Of a stretch of DNA of 64,000 bases, positions 51,880-60,513 are shown one piece after another. The notes under the pieces were generated by a model. That model had not been told where the DNA came from. It saw nothing but the letters and a program-made list of their open reading frames with translations, and did not search any database. Source of the stretch: Gemmatimonadota bacterium (GTDB taxonomy: Bacteria; Gemmatimonadota; Gemmatimonadetes; Palauibacterales; Palauibacteraceae); contig JAJEEM010000059.1 of the NCBI GenBank assembly GCA_022820995.1, forward strand, positions 1-64,000, in the 5' to 3' direction. Each line of letters opens with the position of its first letter. The stretch's first letter is position 1. Position numbers and translations under genes: made by a program.

Positions 51880-52987
51880 GGTTGCGACGGCCGCCATGGC
51901 CGCGCACGGGCACGCCGTCGCCGGCGGCGAGCCGCTCGACCGCCTCGAAGAACCCCATCCACCCCAGTTCCGCGAATTCGCTCTGGTGCGCATGGAACAT
52001 ATGCATGCCGGGATTCTCGAGACGGAACTCGAGGACGTGCCGTTCGCCCTGGCACATCATGATCGTGTCCGTGAGTTCGTACTGGTCCGGCCGGGTGCCG
52101 GTCCGGAAGACCTTGAACATGCCCGCGTGCAGGTGGAACGAGTTGATGAGGTCGAACTCGGTCGTGTTCACGAGATAGATGCGGCACAGGTCGCCCACGC
52201 CCACGCGCACCGGATGGTGCTGGTAGTAGAACGCGGACGTGTTCACCGCGTACACCTCGTTGTCCCCGTCCAGGTTGCTGTCGAACGCGTTCATCACCAT
52301 TACCATCTCCCGGGCCGGCTCCCGTCCCTCCGGCGGATCCACGATGAACGTCCCGTACAGACCCTTATGGATGTGCCGCTTGAGCGGCATCGTGTGGCAG
52401 TGATAGAGGTGGAGACCGAACGGCTTCGCCTCGAACTCGTAGGTGAAGCGCTGTCCCGGCTCGACGATGGGTTCGAAACCGTCCATCTCCGGCGGGTGCG
52501 TGCCATGGAAGTGGATGGTGTGAGGGTGCGAGCCCGCGTTGACGAAGGCGACCTGGAGGATGTCCCCCTCCGTGCAGCGCAGCGTCGGGCCCGGCACCTG
52601 CCCGTTGTAGGTCCACGCCGGGAAGAAGACGCCGGGCGCGATTTCGATATCGCGGTCGAGCGCCACGAACTCCCAGCGCCGCACGACGCGCCCGTCGGCG
52701 CGAGTCGTGACATCTCCGTAGTCGAAATCGGTGAGGAAGGCGGCAGGGTCGAATACGCCGTCGGGCCCGGGCATGCCGACGATCCCCATCGCCTCCTGGT
52801 GCCCCCCGTGCGGGCCCGCGGGGGCCCCGGCCGTTCCCGGCTCGCGCGGCAAGGCGCCGCTGGCCGCCAGCGCGTCGCGCGCACCGCCCCGGGAAGCCAG
52901 ATCCAGCACCGTCGCGCCCGATACGCCGGCAACCCCCGCCGCACCGAGTTTCAGCCAGTCGCGCCGACTCAACCTCTCCGGCTTCAC
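51872..52987 (-). CDS. Tat-exported two-domain multicopper oxidase (NirK/laccase-like)
   Basis: A 371-residue protein with a Tat leader (SRRDWLKLGAAGVAGVSGA). Copper motifs: HTIHFHGTHPPEMDGF, HLYHCHTMPLKRHIHKGLYG, FHLHAGMFKVF and HMFHAHQSEFAELGWMG. The layout is that of two-domain oxidases related to copper nitrite reductase; with the ZIP gene it may oxidise a metal ahead of uptake or storage (inference). A metal-repressor-like palindrome lies upstream. Confidence 0.85.
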   Translation of the reverse strand: MKPERLSRRDWLKLGAAGVAGVSGATVLDLASRGGARDALAASGALPREPGTAGAPAGPHGGHQEAMGIVGMPGPDGVFDPAAFLTDFDYGDVTTRADGRVVRRWEFVALDRDIEIAPGVFFPAWTYNGQVPGPTLRCTEGDILQVAFVNAGSHPHTIHFHGTHPPEMDGFEPIVEPGQRFTYEFEAKPFGLHLYHCHTMPLKRHIHKGLYGTFIVDPPEGREPAREMVMVMNAFDSNLDGDNEVYAVNTSAFYYQHHPVRVGVGDLCRIYLVNTTEFDLINSFHLHAGMFKVFRTGTRPDQYELTDTIMMCQGERHVLEFRLENPGMHMFHAHQSEFAELGWMGFFEAVERLAAGDGVPVRGHGGRRNHA

Positions 52988-53050
52988 TCGTCCTCCGAAT
53001 TTCCCGCAAAACCGGCCCGGGCCGACGCTCGCAGCCGACGCCCGCAGCCG

Positions 53051-53072
53051 ATTTTTAGTCTAGGCTAAAAAT
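53051..53072. promoter_or_regulatory. DtxR/IdeR-like box upstream of the oxidase-ZIP operon
   Basis: ATTTTTAG/CTAAAAAT arms with a 6-nt spacer TCTAGG; the core TTAGTCTAGGCTAA resembles the DtxR-family consensus TTAGGNTAGNCTAA. It sits 64-85 nt ahead of the oxidase start, downstream of a possible promoter (TTGACG 53111-53106, 17 nt, CATCTT). Confidence 0.55.
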
Positions 53073-53142
53073 GATGATTCGGAAGATGCACGGAACGTTG
53101 AGCGGCGTCAACAAGCGCCTGGTCAGTGCGGGGCGGGGCGGG

Positions 53143-54225
53143 TCAGTCCGTGGCGGGCTGGCTCTCGAGGGTCATCGCTTCCACGGCGCGGAGGATGCGG
53201 GTGCGCGCGGCCTCCCGGGCCCGGTCGAGTTCGGCGCCGGCCTCCGCCTTCGCCCGGGCGACGCGCGGGAACTTGCCGGTCCGGACCCGATCCAGCCGTG
53301 CCCGGGCCTTTGCGGCGGCGCGGTCGAGGCGCACGAGGCACTGCTCCTCGCGGGCGCGCTCGATTCTCAGAAGCCCGGCCTCCCGGGTCCGCTGGATGCG
53401 TGACAGCGCCCGGTCAAACCGCCGGTTCACGCGGTTCGCCGAATCGCGGTAGAACTTCGCCGCGAACTCCCGCGGAGTCGCCGTGCGCGCGTAGAGCACG
53501 TTGGCGAGTCGCAGGAGGCTCAGGATCCGGATGTAGAACCAGCCGATGTCGAACTCCCACCAGTGCGCCTTGAACTTGGCCGAGCGCGGGTCCGCGTGAT
53601 GGTTGTTGTGGAGCTCCTCGCCGAGGATCCAGATCCCCCAGGGATAGAGATTGTGGCTGTCGTCGCGCGTCCCGAAGGTCCGGTAGCCGAGCGCGTGTCC
53701 GAGACCGTTGATGATGTTCCCCGTCAGCGGCATCCAGAACACCATGCACGTCCAGACGATGAGCCCGGGGATGAGCCCGAACAGGAACAGGTCGAGGACG
53801 AGCATGAACCGGAGCCCCAGACCGCGGCGCTTCGTGTAGATGTTGCGCTCGATCCAGTCTTCCGGAGTCCCTTTCCCGTACTTTTCAAGCAGCGTGTGGT
53901 CTTTCGAAGCCTTCCTGTAGAAGAAGAGCCCGCCGAAGGCGATGTTCGCGAGACCCTCGAGCGTGGGCGAGTGGGGATCGCCCTCCCGGTCGGCGTAGGC
54001 ATGGTGCTTGCGGTGGATCGCAACCCATTCCTTCGTCACGATCCCGGTCGTGAGCCAGCACCAGAAACGCATGGCGTGCTCGACGACGGGATGGAACACG
54101 ACGCCGCCGTGCGTCGCCGAGCGGTGCAGGTAGAGGGTGTTGACCATGTTCGTGAGGTGGCCGGCGACGAGGATCCACACGAGGGCGATCCACCACGGTT
54201 CTCCCAGGACCGCATAACCTGGCAT
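53143..54225 (-). CDS. membrane fatty acid (acyl-CoA) desaturase with Arg-rich C-terminal extension
   Basis: A 360-residue desaturase. The histidine boxes are HRSATH, HRKHH and HNNHH, as in delta-9 acyl-CoA/acyl-lipid desaturases, with membrane segments near 10-30, 45-65 and 135-170. After about residue 262 comes a ~95-residue Arg/Ala-rich helical extension (RARLDRVRTGKF region) that is not part of the desaturase fold. It introduces a double bond into membrane acyl chains. Confidence 0.88.
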   Translation of the reverse strand: MPGYAVLGEPWWIALVWILVAGHLTNMVNTLYLHRSATHGGVVFHPVVEHAMRFWCWLTTGIVTKEWVAIHRKHHAYADREGDPHSPTLEGLANIAFGGLFFYRKASKDHTLLEKYGKGTPEDWIERNIYTKRRGLGLRFMLVLDLFLFGLIPGLIVWTCMVFWMPLTGNIINGLGHALGYRTFGTRDDSHNLYPWGIWILGEELHNNHHADPRSAKFKAHWWEFDIGWFYIRILSLLRLANVLYARTATPREFAAKFYRDSANRVNRRFDRALSRIQRTREAGLLRIERAREEQCLVRLDRAAAKARARLDRVRTGKFPRVARAKAEAGAELDRAREAARTRILRAVEAMTLESQPATD

Positions 54226-54237
54226 GCGTTTTTCTCC

Positions 54238-55416
54238 TCAGCTCTCGGCATTTTGCTCCGACGGTCCAACGTAACCCTGGAGCACCCCGAGTGCCCACCG
54301 GGCGTGTTCCCGGACGAGCGGTGACGGGTCCGCCCTCAACCGCTCGAGGATCGGGCGCGCGCCGGCTCCGCCGGCATTCCCGAGGCCGATGGCCAGATTC
54401 CGGAGGAGCCCGTCGCGGCCGGGGCGGCTGAACGCGGTCCCCCGGTAGCGCGCGCGGAACTCGTCGGCGTCGAGGGGGGCGAGTTCCTCCGCCCACGCGA
54501 CCATGTTCTCCGGCGGCACCGGCTGGCCGGATCGAGGCGCGAACGGCGCCTCCGCGGGCACGGGCGCGTCCGAGTTCCACGGGCACACCTCCTGGCAGAT
54601 GTCGCAGCCGAAGACCCGGTTTCCGATCGCGGGGCGCAGCGCCTCCGGGATGGAGCCCCGGAGTTCGATCGTGAGATAGGAGATGCAGAGCCGGGCATCG
54701 AGCACGCGGCCGTCGAGGATCGCGTCCGTCGGACACGCGTCGATGCAGCGGCGGCAGGTCCCGCAGCGGTCGTGGACGAAGGGCGGATCGGGCTCGATCT
54801 CGAGGTCCGTGAGCAGTTCTCCCAGCATGAAATAGGATCCGAGGTCGGGGTGGAGGAGCATCGTGTTCCTGCCGATCCAGCCCAGACCCGCGCGCTGCGC
54901 ATGGTCCCGCTCCAGGACGGGGCCGTAGTCCACGTAGCGCTTCGTGCGGGCGCCGGGAGCGAGGTTCTCGATGGCGGCGGAGAGCGCGTCGAGCCGCTCC
55001 TCAAACACGTCGTGGTAGTCCCGGCCGAGCGCGTAGCGGGCAACGACCGGTAGCCGGCGGTGCGGAGCGGAGTCTCCGCCGTCAACGGACCGTCGGTCCA
55101 ATGCGGTCGCGCCGGCGGGCGTCGGGCCGTACAGCAGGCTGACAACGACGAGCGTCCGGCAGCCGGGGAGGGCCTCCCGCGGGTCGAGGCGGCGGCGCAC
55201 CGCGTCCTCGCGCGCCATGTAGGCCATCTCGCCGTGGTAGCCGTTCGCGAGCCAGGCCTCGTACACGTCCGCGTGCGTCGGGGGCGCCGCCGGGGCGAAC
55301 CCGACCTGGTCGAACCCGGCCGCACGGGCGGCCGCCCGGATCCGCTCCTTCAGCGCGCGGGCGTCGGCCATGAAGGCGTCGGCCGCGGAGGCGTCGGCCG
55401 CGGAGGGGTCGGCCAT
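54238..55416 (-). CDS. queG: epoxyqueuosine reductase
   Basis: A 392-residue cobalamin- and iron-sulfur-dependent enzyme of the last step of tRNA queuosine synthesis. Motifs: GYHGEMAYMAR, YALGRDYHDV, GWIGRNTMLLHPDLGSYFMLG, CGTCRRCIDACPTDAI and CDICQEVCPWN. The C-terminal HEAT-like part (HARWALGVL) binds tRNA. The N-terminal SAADASAADA stretch is coded by a short DNA repeat. ATG 55416 lies one nt from the nth stop; ATG 55371 would remove the repeat. Confidence 0.93.
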   Translation of the reverse strand: MADPSAADASAADAFMADARALKERIRAAARAAGFDQVGFAPAAPPTHADVYEAWLANGYHGEMAYMAREDAVRRRLDPREALPGCRTLVVVSLLYGPTPAGATALDRRSVDGGDSAPHRRLPVVARYALGRDYHDVFEERLDALSAAIENLAPGARTKRYVDYGPVLERDHAQRAGLGWIGRNTMLLHPDLGSYFMLGELLTDLEIEPDPPFVHDRCGTCRRCIDACPTDAILDGRVLDARLCISYLTIELRGSIPEALRPAIGNRVFGCDICQEVCPWNSDAPVPAEAPFAPRSGQPVPPENMVAWAEELAPLDADEFRARYRGTAFSRPGRDGLLRNLAIGLGNAGGAGARPILERLRADPSPLVREHARWALGVLQGYVGPSEQNAES

Positions 55417-55417
55417 G

Positions 55418-56077
55418 TCACCCGAACTTCCCGGCGCTCGCGCACAGATCGGCCAACGGGCACTCGGCGCAACGCGGCTTCCGGGCATGGCAGACCGTGC
55501 GGCCGTGGAGGATCGACCGCCACGCGAAGGGGTGCCATTCCTCGCGCGGCAGCACCCTCATGAGGTCCTTCTCCACCTTCGGCGGATCGACCTCGTTCGT
55601 GAGGCCGAACCGGTGCGTGACCCGCTTCACGTGCGTGTCCACGACCACGCCCTCGTGACGCCCGAACGCGTTGGAGAGCACGACGTTCGCGGTCTTCCGC
55701 GCCACGCCCGGGAGCGTGAGCAGGTCTTCCATCGTCCCCGGCACCTCCCCGGCGTACACGTCGACGAGACGGCGGCCCAGTCCCTTCAGGTGGCGCGCCT
55801 TGTTGTTGAAGAATCCCGTCGGGCGCACGGCTTCCTGAAGCTCCTCCAGCGGCGCGTCCGCGTACGCGCGGGCGTCGGGATAAGCCGGGAAGAGGGTGCG
55901 CGTGACCCGGTTCACCCGCTCGTCCGTGCACTGGGCCGAGAGCACCGTCGCGACGATCAGTTCGAGCGGCGTCTCCCAGTCCAGCGAGACGGTGAGGTCC
56001 GGATAGAGGGCCGCAAGCCGCGGGGACAGCGCCGCCGCCAACTCGGAACGGGCCTTCCACGAACGAGGCCGGGGCAC
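55418..56077 (-). CDS. nth: endonuclease III
   Basis: A 219-residue DNA glycosylase/AP lyase. LSAQCTDERVN, the helix-hairpin-helix LPGVARKTANVVLSNAF with its catalytic lysine, the aspartate in VDTHVKR and the 4Fe-4S loop C-x6-C-x2-C-x5-C at the end are intact. It removes oxidised pyrimidines. GTG 56077. Confidence 0.95.
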   Translation of the reverse strand: MPRPRSWKARSELAAALSPRLAALYPDLTVSLDWETPLELIVATVLSAQCTDERVNRVTRTLFPAYPDARAYADAPLEELQEAVRPTGFFNNKARHLKGLGRRLVDVYAGEVPGTMEDLLTLPGVARKTANVVLSNAFGRHEGVVVDTHVKRVTHRFGLTNEVDPPKVEKDLMRVLPREEWHPFAWRSILHGRTVCHARKPRCAECPLADLCASAGKFG

Positions 56078-56081
56078 GGGT

Positions 56082-57242
56082 TCAGGCGCTCTTCGCCGGC
56101 GGCGGCCCGAGCGACACGAGCCCCATCCGCTGCAGCCGCTGCACGCGCGCGCTGACCTCGCGCGGGTTGAGCGCGCCGACCACGAACCCGTTCTCGATCA
56201 CGAGCAGGTACGACACCTGGATCCGGATCCGGAACAGGGCCTCCGCCAGGGACTCGTCGGGACGGGCCGAAGGGAACTCTTCGGCGGGTCGCGTGACCGC
56301 CGACACGGGCGTGGTCGCGCGCGCATCCTCCGGCACCGCGGAAACGGCCCGCGTCTCGACGACCCCGATCAGGTCCCCGTCGCGCGACACCGGATACGCC
56401 TCCTCGCCTCCGCGTAAAAAATATTCGGATATCGCCCGCTCGACCGGCATCGTCGCCTCGATCATGCGGGGCCGGGGGTTCATGATCGTCGCGACCGGGA
56501 TCCGGCGCAGGAGCGTGCGGAGTTCGAAGTGCCGCAGGCTCGACGAGGCCGCATTGACCACGAACCAGCCGATGAAGGCCGCCCACACACCGGAGATGAA
56601 CTGCCCGCGGCTCAGGTTGAAGAGCCCGAGGACGATGAGCGCGCCGCCGAACAGTCGCCCCCCCTGCGTCGCCCACCGCGTGGCCTTGACGAGATCTCCG
56701 GTGACGGCCCACACGATGGAGCGGAAGATCCGGCCCCCGTCGAGCGGAAAGCCGGGGATCATGTTGAAGACGGCGAGCACGAAGTTGAGGAGCGCCAGGA
56801 ACCCGAGCACCGTGACCACCGGCGCCGGAGCCGCCCAGGCTTCCGCCGCCACCCGCCCTCCGTGAAACGCGCCGGCCAGGGCCACGCTCGCGAGGGGACC
56901 CGCCGCGGTGAGCAGGAACTCGTCCAGCGGCCGCCGCGGCTCGTCGCGCGCCTGTGCGATGCCGCCGAAGATGAAGAGCGTGATGTGCTCGATTTCCACG
57001 CCCCGCGCCCGGCCCGCCAGCGCGTGACCCAGTTCGTGCAGGAGTACGGAGAGGAAGAAGAGGAGCGCCGCCGCCGTTCCCATCGCGAGGTACGTGGAGG
57101 AGGGATAGAAGGGCAGCGTGCGCGGGAACTCGCGGGTCGTGAAGGTCCAGATCACCAGCGCCGCGATCGGGAACCACGAATAGTCGATCCGGATGGGAAA
57201 GCCGAACCAGCGTCCGATCCGGAAGCTGCCGAACAGCGGCAT
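56082..57242 (-). CDS. site-2 protease (M50) with CBS domains
   Basis: A 386-residue intramembrane zinc protease. HELGH is in FLSVLLHELGHALAG (about 65-80), and FNMIPGFPLDGGRI supplies the third ligand. Residues from about 245 onward are a CBS pair (VATIMNPRPRMI and PVSAVTRPAEEF). Family members of this short type cut membrane-bound regulators; target unknown. Confidence 0.9.
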   Translation of the reverse strand: MPLFGSFRIGRWFGFPIRIDYSWFPIAALVIWTFTTREFPRTLPFYPSSTYLAMGTAAALLFFLSVLLHELGHALAGRARGVEIEHITLFIFGGIAQARDEPRRPLDEFLLTAAGPLASVALAGAFHGGRVAAEAWAAPAPVVTVLGFLALLNFVLAVFNMIPGFPLDGGRIFRSIVWAVTGDLVKATRWATQGGRLFGGALIVLGLFNLSRGQFISGVWAAFIGWFVVNAASSSLRHFELRTLLRRIPVATIMNPRPRMIEATMPVERAISEYFLRGGEEAYPVSRDGDLIGVVETRAVSAVPEDARATTPVSAVTRPAEEFPSARPDESLAEALFRIRIQVSYLLVIENGFVVGALNPREVSARVQRLQRMGLVSLGPPPAKSA

Positions 57243-57245
57243 GGC

Positions 57246-57947
57246 CTAGCCGTCCTTCGCGGGCAGGGGGTGGGCCGGGGCGGAGAGCTCCACGGGCCGG
57301 CGGCTCTTGCGTCCGAACCGCCACCACGGACGGCGGCGGCTCACGACGACGCACAGGCGACCCGCCGCCAGATTCGACACCTCCACGAACGCGCGGGCCG
57401 CCGAGGCCGGCGCTTCCACGGCGTAGCGGCGCCCTCGCCATTCGAACACCGCCTCCTCCGCGCGTTCCGCTACGGTCGACTCCACGAACAGCTCCGACTC
57501 CAGCCTCACGACGCCGTCCGGGCCGGACGGCACCGCCCGGAAGAAGTCCGGATCGAAGGGTTTCCCGGCGAGCCTGCGCAGATTCTGTTCGTGCGCCCAG
57601 TCCACGGCATCCAGACCCGCCTCACCGGCGGCCGATTCCCGGTGGTGCAGCAGTTCGTGCAGGATCGTCTCCCACAGCTCGCCCTCCCAGTCGAAGTCGG
57701 GGTCCTCGCCCGCGAGCGCCCGGAAGGAGCCGTGATAGAGGACGAGTTCCGAGCGGACGTCGCCGTCCCCGCCCGCGCCGCTCGGCCACGCCTCCGTGAG
57801 GCACTCCCCCATCGTGTAAACCCAGTCGAAGTCGGGATGGCTCGCGGCCTCCGGTTCGATCGTCAGCCCGTCGACCCCCTCCCGGGCCTCCGCGGGGATT
57901 TCGTGCCACATGCGGCGGGCGGCCGTCTCGAACCGGTTGAAGTTCAT
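57246..57947 (-). CDS. zincin-like putative metallopeptidase
   Basis: A 233-residue protein with an N-terminal FNRFETAARRMWHEIP, an HELLHHRES motif (about 117) and WETILHE before it, like the minimal zincin family (DUF1025). The C-terminal part is beta-rich and basic (RRRPWWRFGRKSRR). Cytoplasmic. Activity not shown. 3 nt from the site-2 protease start. Confidence 0.7.
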   Translation of the reverse strand: MNFNRFETAARRMWHEIPAEAREGVDGLTIEPEAASHPDFDWVYTMGECLTEAWPSGAGGDGDVRSELVLYHGSFRALAGEDPDFDWEGELWETILHELLHHRESAAGEAGLDAVDWAHEQNLRRLAGKPFDPDFFRAVPSGPDGVVRLESELFVESTVAERAEEAVFEWRGRRYAVEAPASAARAFVEVSNLAAGRLCVVVSRRRPWWRFGRKSRRPVELSAPAHPLPAKDG

Positions 57948-57987
57948 CGCTGAAGTTCACCGCGCGATCGGACGGTCGCCGCCCCCG

Positions 57988-59493
57988 TCAGGCTTCGTCC
58001 CCCGAGGCCGCCGAAGCCGCCGAAGCCGCCGAGCCCGCGGCGTTCGCGGCCAGCCAGCGGTTGAGGCCCAGGAAGGCGGCGATCGCGATCGCCCACTGGA
58101 TGAGCACCGTTCCCACGTTGAACTCGGAGAACAGGGTGAACGACCCGGCGAGGTCGTTCAGGTCGACGGACCGCCACAGCCACCAGACCGTGATCACGAC
58201 CGCCTGCACGGCGACGAGCCGGATGACGACGTTCCACCAGCGCCCGACCACGATATCGCTGCCCTCGCTGTTCACGAGCCGCCTGCGGAAGCGGTCGACG
58301 CCGTGGCGCATGACCATGAGCGAGAAGAAGAGGCCGCTGAGCATCAGCCCGACGCCCCACACCCAGTCCTGGTTTCGGAAGACCTCGATCCAGATCGCCG
58401 ACGGGAGTCCGAGGACCAGCCCGAGACCGCCGATCGTCAGCACGGCCCTCTTGCGCGCGATGCCGGCGTCGGTGAGGACGCGGCTGGCCATCTCGATCAT
58501 CGCGATCAGGCTGCTCCATGCGGCGAACACGAGCGCGAGGAAGAAGAGGACCATGAACACGGAACCGCCCGGCATGAGACCGAACAGCTGCGGCACCCAG
58601 ATGAAGGTGAGGCCCTCGTTTCCGGCCCCCACGATCTGGTCCGCAGCGTTGGGCAGGATCGCAAACACCGTGCAGAGCACCATGATCCCTGCGAGCAGCG
58701 ACACGGAGTTGTTCCCGAACCCCAGCATGAAGGCGTTCAGCGTCGTGTCTTCGCGTTTCTTCATGTAGATCGCGTACGCGGTGATCAGACCCCAGCCCGC
58801 GCCGGTGTCCCACGCGTTCTGCGTGAGGGCCTCGAGCCAGATATTGGGATCGCCCAACGCGCCCCAATCGGGCGTGAAGAGGAACGCGAGACCCGCACTC
58901 GCGCCCGGGAGCGTGACCGCCCGGATCGTCAGCGCCAGGACGAGGAGGAGCAGGCTCGGAATGAGGAAACGCGCGGCGCGCTCGATGCCTTTCACGCCGC
59001 GGAGCACCACCATCACCGCGAGTGCGATCGCGAGGGCGTGCGTCAGGATCGGCCAGCCGGAACCGATGAAACCGTCCCAGTACTCCTGCGGTCCCACGCA
59101 GGTCGCGACCCCGGCCTCGCAGGGGGCGGTCGGCACGGTTCGGGTGACGGCTCCGAACAGGTACCGGAGCGTCCACCCCATCACGACCGTGTAGTAGAAC
59201 ATGATCGCGGTCGAGACGAAGGCGATCCACGCGCCCATCCAGCTGTAATTCTTCCCGGCCAGCTTCGTGAACGCGCCGATCGGGCCGGAGCGCGCCGCCT
59301 TGCCGGCGGCGAACTCCGCGAGGATCAGGGGCACGGACCAGAGGAGGAGGAAGACGACCCACGCGACGAGGAAGGAGCCGCCCCCGTTGGAGGCCGCGAT
59401 GCGCGGGAAGCGCCAGATGTTGCCGGTTCCGACGGCCATCCCGAGCATGGCCAGCATCATCGCGGCCCGGGAACTGAAGACGGGATTCGTCAT
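57988..59493 (-). CDS. neurotransmitter:sodium symporter (NSS/SLC6) family transporter
   Basis: A 501-residue protein with about 12 membrane helices. The N-terminus has MLAMLGMAVGTGNIWRFPRIAASNGGGSF (sodium and substrate site), GTGAGWGLITAYAIYM in helix six, and AAWSSLIAMIEMASRVL in helix eight, as in LeuT-type transporters. It takes up amino acids or related compounds with sodium. It overlaps the upstream hydrolase (ATGA). The tail is an Ala/Ser repeat. Confidence 0.9.
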   Translation of the reverse strand: MTNPVFSSRAAMMLAMLGMAVGTGNIWRFPRIAASNGGGSFLVAWVVFLLLWSVPLILAEFAAGKAARSGPIGAFTKLAGKNYSWMGAWIAFVSTAIMFYYTVVMGWTLRYLFGAVTRTVPTAPCEAGVATCVGPQEYWDGFIGSGWPILTHALAIALAVMVVLRGVKGIERAARFLIPSLLLLVLALTIRAVTLPGASAGLAFLFTPDWGALGDPNIWLEALTQNAWDTGAGWGLITAYAIYMKKREDTTLNAFMLGFGNNSVSLLAGIMVLCTVFAILPNAADQIVGAGNEGLTFIWVPQLFGLMPGGSVFMVLFFLALVFAAWSSLIAMIEMASRVLTDAGIARKRAVLTIGGLGLVLGLPSAIWIEVFRNQDWVWGVGLMLSGLFFSLMVMRHGVDRFRRRLVNSEGSDIVVGRWWNVVIRLVAVQAVVITVWWLWRSVDLNDLAGSFTLFSEFNVGTVLIQWAIAIAAFLGLNRWLAANAAGSAASAASAASGDEA

Positions 59494-60485
59494 GCGTCGC
59501 CTCTCTCGACTGACGTTTCTTCCTCTTCCTCGCGCGCCGGGAGCCGCCGGAGCCAGTCGTCCAGCGTCTCGTTGAAGGCGCCGGGGCGCGAGATGTGCGA
59601 GCAGTGCCCGGTGCCCTGAATGGGGACGTACTCGGCGTCGGGCAGCAGTTCGGTGATCTCGCGCGCCCAGTCCACCGGACAATACTCGTCGCGTGGGCCC
59701 TTCACCACGAGCGCGGGTAGCGCGATGCCCGGCAGATCCGCCCGCAGATCCACCCGCCGCAGACCCGAGACGCGGCGGTCGGAGACGGTGGGGCGGACGG
59801 TGCGCGGCCCGGTGAAGAGCGCGTACTCGATCAGGGCGTCCCGACCCGGCGAGTCGTCGAAGATCCAGACGCCGAGACGGCTCCAGACCCGGGCAAGACC
59901 GCGGGAGAGTTCCGTCGGGAGATATCGGGTCGTCACCATGGCGAGAGGGATGAGCGCGGCCCGGTTGAAGCCGACGTGGCGGTAGGAGACGCGCACCAGC
60001 GGGTTGCACAGCACGATCCCCCGCAGGCGCTCGGGAAACCGGCTCGCGAAGCGCATCGTGATCGCGCTCCCGAGGCTCGTCCCGATGAGCACGAAGCGCT
60101 CGACGCCGCGCGCCTCGACGAGTTCGGCCACATCGTCGACCAGGCGGTCGAAGCCGTCCGCCGCGGTAAACTCGCGCCGCAGGTCCGCGCACACGACGCG
60201 GTGGCGCCGGGCGAAGCTCGGCAGCTGATAGCGGAACGTCTCCTTCGGGCCGTCCGCGCCGGGGACCCAGACGAGCGCATCCCCCGACCCGGCGTCGACG
60301 TACTCGACCTTCTCGCCATCGGAGTACTCGATGACCCCGCCGGGGAGCGCCTCGCCGGAGCCGTCCCGAATGGGCGGCCGCACGAGCGCCTCGTTGCGGC
60401 GCGTCATGGCCAGCCACCACGCGGCGCCCGCGAGCCCGGCCGCCGCGCCCAGCGCGAACCTGCCGGGCCGGCGCAGCCCGCTCAC
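59490..60485 (-). CDS. alpha/beta hydrolase with N-terminal membrane anchor
   Basis: A 331-residue hydrolase. An N-terminal helix (RFALGAAAGLAGAAWWLAMT) anchors it. LVWVPGADGPKETF is the oxyanion region, LIGTSLGSAIT the nucleophile elbow, KGPRDEYCPVDWA carries the acid and GTGHCSHISRPG the histidine. Substrate unknown; the family includes esterases and lactonases. Confidence 0.83.
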   Translation of the reverse strand: MSGLRRPGRFALGAAAGLAGAAWWLAMTRRNEALVRPPIRDGSGEALPGGVIEYSDGEKVEYVDAGSGDALVWVPGADGPKETFRYQLPSFARRHRVVCADLRREFTAADGFDRLVDDVAELVEARGVERFVLIGTSLGSAITMRFASRFPERLRGIVLCNPLVRVSYRHVGFNRAALIPLAMVTTRYLPTELSRGLARVWSRLGVWIFDDSPGRDALIEYALFTGPRTVRPTVSDRRVSGLRRVDLRADLPGIALPALVVKGPRDEYCPVDWAREITELLPDAEYVPIQGTGHCSHISRPGAFNETLDDWLRRLPAREEEEETSVERGDA

Positions 60486-60513
60486 CGCCGTCCTCTCACT
60501 GCCAGCGTTCGAC

